From Gemmatimonadota bacterium (GTDB lineage Bacteria; Gemmatimonadota; Gemmatimonadetes; JACCXV01; JAHWKZ01): a stretch of DNA of 5,205 bases. Position 1 is the first letter of the stretch. Each line of letters begins with the position of its first letter. The stretch is taken from the NCBI GenBank assembly GCA_030641505.1, contig DAOWHI010000034.1, positions 1-5,205 of the forward strand. The letters are read 5' to 3'. Both the position numbers and the translations under genes were made by a program. Under the pieces are notes generated by a model. It was not told the DNA's origin. It made no database searches and was given only the letters and a program-made list of their open reading frames with translations. Shown here one piece after another: positions 1 to 4,735 of this stretch.

Positions 1-896
1 CGGTCGATGTCGGTGGCGAACGCGTGCGGATCCTTGCCGACCGCTTCGTGGAGACTGGAACGCTCGAGGATGTCGTGGACGGGCAAACCGATCCCTGCGA
101 AAAAACGCTCTGCGACTGCGATCAGATCGGCCGGTCCATAGACTCGATCAAGATCGGTGTCAAAGACGTCCGGTGAGTCCTGAAAGAACGGATCCTGGTA
201 ATGCCAAGGCATGAGCTCGGCGGGCTTGATACCAAAGCGCTCCGACAAGCGGGCGTCAATCTCCGACTTTGTCTCTGCGAACGGCTGCTCCGTGTCGGTC
301 TCGACGCGTTCCAAGAACCGCGCCACGTCGTCCGGGTCTTGCTCTTCGAGCTTGAGACGCATGTGGTAGAAATCGGGAAAGCCCAACCCGCGGGCAGCAT
401 CGTTTCGGAGCTCGACCAACTCCTGTAGCTGCGACACAAGCGCCGGACCGACCGCCTTGGTCGCCTCGTACGCTTCCTCCAGCTTGGCTGGATCGCGCTC
501 GTGCTTGAGCGTCTCCTCCATGTAACCAAACAATCGCGGTTCGCCCTGGTACAGCGGTTGGTGGGTCGAAAAGACGCGCTCGACGTCGGACGACAGCGCG
601 TTGATCCGCTGGTTGAGCTCGGGCTCCACCCGGCGTGGCAAGGCCTTCAAGTACAGGAGCTCGATCGATCGGGCTAACAAGCCGTCGTCCGGCGGCGTGT
701 CGTGCAGCGCTTCGATTCGGTCGAACCGCTGGTCGTCTGCCCAGAACCGGTCCAGGGCGTCGCGGAGCTCGGTAAGACGAGCGTACGCGTCGGCATCGCC
801 GCTGACAGCGGCATCCCACCACGCATGGTTGACCGCCGTCGCCAACGGTTTCAACCCACTGACGAGGTCTTCGATGAGGGCTTTGGGGCTTGTCAT
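1..896 (-). CDS. M2-family (ACE-like) metallopeptidase, N-terminal 298 residues, 3' end outside window
   Basis: The frame is open from an ATG at 896 down to the window edge, and an in-frame TAG at 911-909 excludes any longer N-terminus. The product resembles bacterial M2 peptidases, Zn-dependent peptidyl-dipeptidases related to angiotensin-converting enzyme. Supporting segments are VNHAWWDAAVSGD near residues 21-33, LRNDAARGLGF at about 163-173 followed by a DFYHMRLKLEEQDPDDV stretch, PWHYQDPFFQ at 230-239, and HAFATDID at the visible end (291-298). In this family the last segment precedes the HEXXH zinc motif, so the catalytic residues lie outside the window and activity cannot be judged. 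There is no signal peptide: the N-terminus MTSPKALIEDL is followed by amphipathic helices, suggesting a cytoplasmic enzyme. No Shine-Dalgarno precedes the ATG. The gene is divergent from the HTH regulator. An M3-type oligopeptidase is the main alternative, but the PWHY...DPFF segment favours M2. Confidence 0.85.
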   Translation of the reverse strand, partial: MTSPKALIEDLVSGLKPLATAVNHAWWDAAVSGDADAYARLTELRDALDRFWADDQRFDRIEALHDTPPDDGLLARSIELLYLKALPRRVEPELNQRINALSSDVERVFSTHQPLYQGEPRLFGYMEETLKHERDPAKLEEAYEATKAVGPALVSQLQELVELRNDAARGLGFPDFYHMRLKLEEQDPDDVARFLERVETDTEQPFAETKSEIDARLSERFGIKPAELMPWHYQDPFFQDSPDVFDTDLDRVYGPADLIAVAERFFAGIGLPVHDILERSSLHEAVGKDPHAFATDID

Positions 897-944
897 GAGC
901 GCGCCAATCTACGGTGGTCGCGTACCCTCGAACAGGCGTAACAT

Positions 945-952
945 CTAGCTAG
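945..952. promoter_or_regulatory. CTAGCTAG perfect palindrome, candidate operator
   Basis: A perfect 8-bp palindrome made of two CTAG tetramers lies immediately 3' of the possible TAACAT -10 box and about 40 nt before the HTH start codon. CTAG is generally a rare tetranucleotide in bacteria, and HTH regulators often bind palindromes in their own promoter. The symmetry does not extend beyond 8 bp, although AAC (940-942) and GTT (957-959) flank it one base off centre. Function as an operator is inference only. Confidence 0.2.
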
Positions 953-981
953 GCCCGTTGGAAACGAAGCACCCGATGGGT

Positions 982-990
982 GGAAGGAGG
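982..990 (+). promoter_or_regulatory. Strong Shine-Dalgarno GGAAGGAGG deciding the HTH start
   Basis: This purine-rich stretch contains AGGAGG and ends 3 nt before the ATG at 994. It is the best ribosome binding site in the window. It argues that translation starts at ATG 994 rather than at the in-frame TTG at 958, which would have to be translated through the site. Confidence 0.7.
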
Positions 991-993
991 GTC

Positions 994-1257
994 ATGGAAG
1001 CATCGTTCGAGGAGTTCCGCGAGGGCGTGGCCGCTCGGCTTCGCTCCGCGCGCGGTGACTTGACGCAAGCGCAGTTGGCCGCGTTGACGGATTACACTCA
1101 ACAGATGATCAGCCGTTACGAGAACGGTCGTATCCCACGATCGTACTGGTATCTGGCAGGCCTCTCCGGACACGCCGGCCTCGACATCGACTACGTCTTG
1201 ACTGGCAAACGGCGGCGCAAACTGGGCGCGACCACGATAAGACACGCGACGAAGTGA
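994..1257 (+). CDS. XRE-family helix-turn-helix transcriptional regulator, 87 residues
   Basis: This is a small single-domain DNA-binding protein. Residues 7-70 form the Cro/C1-type fold: a first helix EFREGVAARLRSARG, the scaffold helix TQAQLAALTDY (24-34), the recognition helix TQQMISRYENG (35-45), then a C-terminal helix pair ending in LDIDYVLTGKR (63-73), a common end of phage- and chromosome-borne XRE regulators. The tail KRRRKLGATTIRHATK is basic. The ATG at 994 was chosen because of the strong Shine-Dalgarno just before it; a TTG at 958 would add 12 residues of no recognisable domain. The likely role is local transcription control, perhaps of itself, the divergent peptidase or the downstream transporter. 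Oddity: after the TGA at 1255 the same frame stays open and soon encodes a hydrophobic segment, so the protein may once have had, or may still obtain by readthrough, a membrane-anchored C-terminus. Confidence 0.85.
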   Translation: MEASFEEFREGVAARLRSARGDLTQAQLAALTDYTQQMISRYENGRIPRSYWYLAGLSGHAGLDIDYVLTGKRRRKLGATTIRHATK

Positions 1258-1281
1258 TACCAGCGGCGCGACTCGCCTGAC

Positions 1282-1422
1282 GTGTCTCGTTACTTCAACT
1301 GTGGGACATTGATGGCGCTGGCCGGTCTGTGCGTGTTTGCGCTGCTGGGTTACGCGTTGTTCCAAATCCTCTGTTACGGCCCCGGTGGAGCGGGCGCAGG
1401 TTCGCTGCGCTACCCGGGCTGA
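1282..1422 (+). CDS. Possible small single-span membrane protein (36-46 residues), or detached C-terminus of the HTH protein
   Basis: A short frame with GTG at 1282 or ATG at 1312 ends at TGA 1420-1422. The longer form begins MSRYFNCGTL. Residues about 10-31 (LMALAGLCVFALLG and onward to QILCY) form one clear hydrophobic helix, followed by a Gly-rich tail GPGGAGAG and a polar end SLRYPG. The ATG at 1312 has a GGGA (1303-1306) 5 nt upstream, whereas the GTG at 1282 has no evident Shine-Dalgarno. The frame is the same as that of the HTH gene, separated from it by one TGA and eight sense codons. It stops 11 nt before the transporter GTG, whose own ribosome site is poor, so translation could be coupled. 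I do not recognise a family. Alternatives are a pseudogenic tail of the regulator or chance hydrophobic coding. Confidence 0.4.
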   Translation: MSRYFNCGTLMALAGLCVFALLGYALFQILCYGPGGAGAGSLRYPG

Positions 1423-1433
1423 ATGGCCATCCC

Positions 1434-2618
1434 GTGATCAACGATCCGACCGCTGTCTTCGTCTACTTGGCCGGTGTGCTGGGCGCTGTGTACTGGCTCT
1501 CCGGGCTCAAGCCGCTGGCTCGAGTGTTCGAGATCGCGCCGGCCATCCTGTGGGCGTATTTCGTGCCGATGGTGTCGACCACGCTCGGCATCACCCCCGC
1601 CGATTCTCCCGCTTACGACTGGATGGTACGGCACCTGCTACCGGTGTCGCTGTTTCTGCTCATGGTCACCGTCGACGTACCCGCGCTGCTAAGGCTCGGC
1701 CGACCGGCGACGATCATGATGCTGACGGGCACCGTTGGTATCATCATCGGCGGGCCGATCGCGCTGGCGGTGTTCGGCACATGGTTGCCGGCGGATGCTT
1801 GGAAGGGATTAGGCGCGCTGTCGGGCTCATGGATCGGTGGGACGGCGAACCTGGTGGCGGTCGCCGAGTCGATCGGGACATCCGACGCCATGTTCGGGCC
1901 GATCATCGTCGTCGACACGGTGGTCGGTTACGGCTGGATGGGCGTGCTGCTGTTCCTGTCGGCCTACCAACTTCGCTTCGATCGCTGGAACAAAGCCGAT
2001 ACATCGCTGATCGAAGAGACCAACGCCGCGCTGGCCGCCAAGTACGAAGCGATCCGCAGGCCGATCACGATCCGCGATTTGGCGATGATCGTCGGCGTCG
2101 GGTTTGTGGCTGCTTACGCGTGTGTGCTGGTCGGCGAGCGGATGCCAGAGCTCGGCGACCCCAGAATCATCAGTCACACGACGTGGGCCGTGGTGCTCGT
2201 CACGACCTTCGGGCTGGCGCTCTCGTTCACGAAGATCAGCGATCTCGAGGGACCCGGAGCGTCGAGCGTGGGGTTTGTCGCGCTCTACTTATTGGTGACC
2301 GCGATCGGCGCTCAGGGTGACCTAAGGGCGATCGTCGATGCGCCGCTGTTCTTGGCGACGGGTGCGCTCTGGATCGCGATCCACGTCGGACTGCTGCTGC
2401 TGGTTGCACGCCTCATTCGGGCGCCGCTGTTCTTCTTGGCGACCGGATCGATGGCCAACGTCGGGGGTGCGTTGAGTGCGCCAGTCGTGGCCGGCGTCTA
2501 CCACCCGGCGATGGCACCCATCGGCTTGCTGATGGGGGTGTCGGGCTACGTGCTGGGGATCTACGGCGGGTTGGCGTGCGCATGGCTGCTCGGTCAGGTT
2601 GCGATCCACCTGCTCTGA
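1434..2618 (+). CDS. DUF819 (YjcL-like) multi-pass membrane protein, probable transporter
   Basis: This 394-residue integral membrane protein has roughly ten hydrophobic spans and matches the DUF819 family, whose Bacillus representative is YjcL; the substrate is unknown. The N-terminal helix AVFVYLAGVLGAVYWLSG (7-24), LWAYFVPM (39-46) and the hallmark GSWIGGTANLVAVAE (131-145) identify it. The second hallmark is GSMANVGGALSAPVV (338-352) with PIGLLMGVSGYVLGIYGG (362-379). These two segments resemble each other, indicating two related halves. A hydrophilic cytoplasmic-looking loop (about 181-212) separates them. GTG 1434 was chosen because the family begins immediately before the first helix; the upstream in-frame GTG at 1329 would add 35 residues of Arg-rich sequence that overlaps the small reading frame. 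No good Shine-Dalgarno precedes the GTG, consistent with coupling to the small upstream frame. Family membership is confident; transport activity is inferred from architecture. Confidence 0.9.
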   Translation: MINDPTAVFVYLAGVLGAVYWLSGLKPLARVFEIAPAILWAYFVPMVSTTLGITPADSPAYDWMVRHLLPVSLFLLMVTVDVPALLRLGRPATIMMLTGTVGIIIGGPIALAVFGTWLPADAWKGLGALSGSWIGGTANLVAVAESIGTSDAMFGPIIVVDTVVGYGWMGVLLFLSAYQLRFDRWNKADTSLIEETNAALAAKYEAIRRPITIRDLAMIVGVGFVAAYACVLVGERMPELGDPRIISHTTWAVVLVTTFGLALSFTKISDLEGPGASSVGFVALYLLVTAIGAQGDLRAIVDAPLFLATGALWIAIHVGLLLLVARLIRAPLFFLATGSMANVGGALSAPVVAGVYHPAMAPIGLLMGVSGYVLGIYGGLACAWLLGQVAIHLL

Positions 2619-2637
2619 TTCACAGCCACGATCCCCG

Positions 2638-3021
2638 TTATGACGAGGTCGGTGCTGGTTCCCAGAGCTCGACCTTGTTGCCGTCGGGATCGATAAACCA
2701 GCCGAAACGGCCGAAGTCGTACTGTTCGATTTCGCCCGCGATCTCCGCCCCGCCCTCGGCGACCTGTGATAAAGCGCCGTCGAGATCATCGACGATCAGA
2801 TTGATCATGAACGGTTTCGCGGACGGAGCGAAGTACTCGGTCGCAGCGTCGAAGGGTCCCCACACCGAAAATGCCCCGTCCGGGAGCTGATCGGGCTTGA
2901 AGGCAACCGATTGCGTCTGCTCGTCTACGGAAACCCCCAGCCACGTCGAATACCAAGCCGCGAGCGCCCTCGGGTCCGGGCTCTCGAAGAACGCGCCGCC
3001 GATACCTAGCGCCTTGGCCAC
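2638..3021 (-). CDS. VOC (glyoxalase/bleomycin-resistance fold) family protein, 127 residues
   Basis: This is a small two-module beta-alpha-beta-beta-beta protein. Module one holds GIGGAFFESPDPRALAAWY (7-25), the typical first strand and helix, and LGV at 28-30. Module two begins FMINLIVDDLDGALSQV (71-87) and ends YDFGRFGWFIDPDGNKVELWEP, whose Glu (118 or 121) sits where VOC proteins usually bind metal. The first strand has no His, so the classical glyoxalase I ligand set is not obvious and the catalytic role cannot be assigned. The start is the GTG at 3021, one nt after the thioesterase stop (TAG at 3025-3023). A GGGAAA at 3036-3031 is a modest ribosome site, so translation is probably coupled. 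The frame runs further upstream to a start near 3303, but that part is antisense-frame noise inside the thioesterase gene. It is the last gene of the minus-strand unit. Confidence 0.88.
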   Translation of the reverse strand: MAKALGIGGAFFESPDPRALAAWYSTWLGVSVDEQTQSVAFKPDQLPDGAFSVWGPFDAATEYFAPSAKPFMINLIVDDLDGALSQVAEGGAEIAGEIEQYDFGRFGWFIDPDGNKVELWEPAPTSS

Positions 3022-3022
3022 C

Positions 3023-3493
3023 CTAGTTGGTTTCCCGCCACTCGTTCGGCACTCGCACGGCGACGACCTCGCCCGTGGCGCACGTGCTCCCGCGCGACGA
3101 GACCGAACAAGTGAGCCGTGTCTTGCGATCGTCGGAGTCGACGATCCGGGCCCGGACCTCGACCGGCACTTCGATCGGGGTCGGTTGCAGATAGCGCACC
3201 TCGAGCGACGCGGTCGCGTACCAGATCGGCGGGTCCGAACCGATGTCGCGCCCTTCCGATTCGTAAGCGAAGGCGATCGCCGAGCACACTGCGTGACAGT
3301 CAATGAGCGTTGCGATGATGCCGCCGTTCACGAACTGGGGTGGTCCGGCCGCATGATGCGGTTGGGGCTGATAGGTGCACACCGACTCGCCGGCTCCCGC
3401 CCAGACGCTCTTGATCTGGAGCCCGTCAGCGTTCCCCGGCCCGCAGCCGAAGCACAAGTTGTCGGGGATCTTATCCTGGAAGGCGAGCGTCAA
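3023..3493 (-). CDS. PaaI-like hotdog-fold thioesterase, 156 residues
   Basis: The product is a single hotdog domain of the 4HBT/PaaI superfamily, likely hydrolysing an acyl-CoA in the cytoplasm; the substrate is unknown. Family signs are the N-terminal LCFGCGPGNADGLQIKS (13-29), the central helix motif VNGGIIATLIDCHAVCSA (55-72) with Asn56-Gly-Gly in place of the usual His-Gly-Gly and Asp65 as the probable catalytic acid, and the strand WYATASLEVRYLQPTPIEV (91-109) followed by RARIVDSDDRKT and CATGEVVAVRVP. The start is TTG at 3493, with GGAG at 3502-3499 and a 5-nt spacer. No ATG or GTG lies nearby in frame, and the CFGCG segment normally occurs close to the N-terminus. The permease gene ends 20 nt upstream and the VOC gene starts 1 nt downstream, so the three are probably co-transcribed. 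A thioesterase is not a known part of MacB-type exporters; its presence may reflect only shared expression. Confidence 0.88.
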   Translation of the reverse strand: MTLAFQDKIPDNLCFGCGPGNADGLQIKSVWAGAGESVCTYQPQPHHAAGPPQFVNGGIIATLIDCHAVCSAIAFAYESEGRDIGSDPPIWYATASLEVRYLQPTPIEVPVEVRARIVDSDDRKTRLTCSVSSRGSTCATGEVVAVRVPNEWRETN

Positions 3494-3498
3494 ATGGT

Positions 3499-3502
3499 CT
3501 CC
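3499..3502 (-). promoter_or_regulatory. Shine-Dalgarno GGAG supporting the TTG start of the thioesterase
   Basis: GGAG reads on the minus strand from 3502 to 3499 with a 5-nt spacer (ACCAT) before TTG 3493. It lies in the 20-nt gap after the permease stop and supports an uncommon TTG initiation codon. Confidence 0.5.
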
Positions 3503-3513
3503 GCGAGGGTAGC

Positions 3514-4722
3514 CTACTCGTAGCGCAGAGCGGCGATCGGGTCAAGCCGTGCGGCCCGATTGGCGGGCCAAAGTCCGAAGAACAGACCGATTACGAACGA
3601 GAACAGCACGGCGAGCGCGATCGCTGCCGCCGAGACTTCGGTGTTCCAGTTTGCCGCCTGAGCGAGGACGGCCGAAGCGCCGATCCCGACCGCGATCCCA
3701 ATGAAGCCTCCCACTCCACACAGCACCAGCGCCTCGAGCAAGAACTGGAAAAGGATCGCTCGGCGGGTCGCGCCCAGTGCTTTCCGAACACCGATCTCGC
3801 TCGTGCGTTCGGTCACCGACACGAGCATGATGTTCATAATCCCGATTCCGCCTACGATCAGGCTGACCGCAGCGATGCTGGCCAACAGGAACGTGAAGGT
3901 GCGGGTTGTTTCTTCTCGCGTGCCGAGCAACTCGGTGCGATCCTGGATCCAGAAATCGTTCTCGTCGCCAACCCGCAATCGGTGGCGCCGACGCAGAACT
4001 TGCTCGATCTGGGCCATGCCAGCAGACATCATGTTGGGGTCGGAAACCGCCACGTTGAACTGACTCACGTTGTCTTCCCCGATGAGGCGGAAGCGCGCAG
4101 TCTCAACCGGCACCAGGACGACCTCGTCGCGATTGAACCATCCCCCGCCACCTTTCTCCTCGAACACGCCGACGATCTCAAATGGCACATTCCCGATCCG
4201 AATCGCGTCGCCGACTAGGTCGATCGCCTCGACGCCGAGCACGGCAGGTATCGCGCCCCCGAGCACCGCCACCCGACGTCGTCCTTTATTCTCCTGAGGT
4301 GTGAAAAAACGCCCGAGCGCAATCTCGAAGCGGTTGACGCGATCGTAGCTCGACGACGTGCCCACGATCCTGAGATTGGCGTTGGTGTTGCTGTATTCGA
4401 CCTGCGAGTTGGTAGTCATCTCCGGAGCCACCTCACCCGCGAGCGGGGCTTCGCGGCGGACGGCTTCGACATCGTCGAGGGTGAGCTCGGCTTCGGTCGA
4501 TCGCGCGCCTCGGAACCAGGCTTGACCTGGTCGCACCGTAAGCACGTCGGTACCCAGAAGCGCGATTTCCTCTTCGACTGCCCGCCGAGCCCCGGAACCC
4601 AGCGCCAACATGGTGATGACCGCGGCTACACCGATGATGATTCCTAACATCGTCAGCAAGGAGCGCAGTTTGTTGGCCCGCAACGAATCCAACGCAACCC
4701 GGATGATCTCGAACAGCAGCAT
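3514..4722 (-). CDS. MacB-type ABC transporter permease, 402 residues
   Basis: This inner-membrane permease has type VII ABC exporter (MacB/FtsX/LolCE-like) architecture. The N-terminal segment LRSLLTMLGIIIGVAAVITML (19-39) is the family-typical first helix. It is followed by a large periplasmic MacB_PCD domain (about 45-270), with ERRRVAV-like and FEIVGVFEEKGGGGWFN segments and the conserved DEVVLVP at 199-205. Three C-terminal helices lie at about 276-300, 329-353 and 364-386. The cytoplasmic loop TERTSEIGVRKALGATRR (304-321) is the classic coupling region that contacts the ATPase. The C-terminus ends PIAALRYE, typical of the family. The protein carries no nucleotide-binding domain, unlike fused E. 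coli MacB, so it needs a separate ATPase not seen here. Start ATG 4722 is supported by AGGGG at 4735-4731, and the adaptor stop lies 11 nt upstream. The likely role is tripartite export or mechanotransmission with the adaptor; the substrate is unknown. Confidence 0.93.
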   Translation of the reverse strand: MLLFEIIRVALDSLRANKLRSLLTMLGIIIGVAAVITMLALGSGARRAVEEEIALLGTDVLTVRPGQAWFRGARSTEAELTLDDVEAVRREAPLAGEVAPEMTTNSQVEYSNTNANLRIVGTSSSYDRVNRFEIALGRFFTPQENKGRRRVAVLGGAIPAVLGVEAIDLVGDAIRIGNVPFEIVGVFEEKGGGGWFNRDEVVLVPVETARFRLIGEDNVSQFNVAVSDPNMMSAGMAQIEQVLRRRHRLRVGDENDFWIQDRTELLGTREETTRTFTFLLASIAAVSLIVGGIGIMNIMLVSVTERTSEIGVRKALGATRRAILFQFLLEALVLCGVGGFIGIAVGIGASAVLAQAANWNTEVSAAAIALAVLFSFVIGLFFGLWPANRAARLDPIAALRYE

Positions 4723-4730
4723 CGTTCAGG

Positions 4731-4735
4731 CCCCT
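4731..4735 (-). promoter_or_regulatory. Shine-Dalgarno AGGGG of the permease, overlapping the adaptor stop codon
   Basis: AGGGG (4735-4731, minus strand) lies 8 nt before ATG 4722 and shares bases with the adaptor's TAG (4736-4734). Ribosomes terminating on the adaptor would sit on this site, suggesting translational coupling of adaptor and permease. Confidence 0.55.

Larger units (their letters stand above)
897..993. promoter_or_regulatory. Divergent intergenic region between peptidase and HTH regulator
   Basis: These 97 nt must hold the promoters for both divergent genes unless transcription enters from elsewhere. On the minus strand a TAGATT hexamer (911-906) ends 9 nt before the peptidase ATG and could be a -10 box of a leaderless or near-leaderless transcript. 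On the plus strand TAACAT (939-944) is a possible -10 for the regulator. Neither has a convincing -35 partner, so these assignments are weak. Autoregulation by the neighbouring HTH protein is plausible by analogy but not shown. Confidence 0.35.

Noticed and set aside
256..822. Open minus-strand frame of 188 residues inside the peptidase
   Set aside because: Arg/Gly/Ala-rich translation with no domain, in a shifted frame of a well-matched M2 peptidase.
958..993. TTG start of the HTH gene at 958
   Set aside because: A strong Shine-Dalgarno (982-990) lies inside this extension and points to ATG 994.
1265..1277. GGCG/CGCC hairpin after the HTH stop as a terminator
   Set aside because: Only a 4-bp stem with no following T tract; it would also cut off the closely spaced downstream frames.
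949..1365. Minus-strand frame of 138 residues opposite the HTH gene
   Set aside because: Antisense to a clear HTH domain, no motif, and it would overlap both strong plus-strand elements.
1329..1433. N-terminal extension of the DUF819 protein to a GTG at 1329
   Set aside because: The extra 35 residues are Arg/Pro-rich and unlike the family's N-terminus, and they overlap the small hydrophobic frame; GTG 1434 fits the family.
1337..2320. Long plus-strand frame of 327 residues overlapping the transporter
   Set aside because: Asp/Arg/Gly-rich shadow of the DUF819 frame, typical of high-GC sequence; no hydrophobic segments or motifs.
2595..2612. CAGGT/ACCTG hairpin at the end of the DUF819 gene as a terminator
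   Set aside because: A 5-bp stem inside the coding sequence with an 8-nt loop and no T tract; no convincing terminator is visible at the convergent junction 2619-2637.
2638..3303. A 221-residue version of the VOC protein starting near 3303
   Set aside because: The N-terminal 94 residues are Arg/Ser-rich noise overlapping the thioesterase gene in another frame; the VOC fold begins right after GTG 3021.
2897..3523. Open plus-strand frame of 208 residues
   Set aside because: It is antisense to the thioesterase and VOC genes, has biased Arg/Asp/Pro composition and no recognisable domain; both genes on the other strand are clear family matches.
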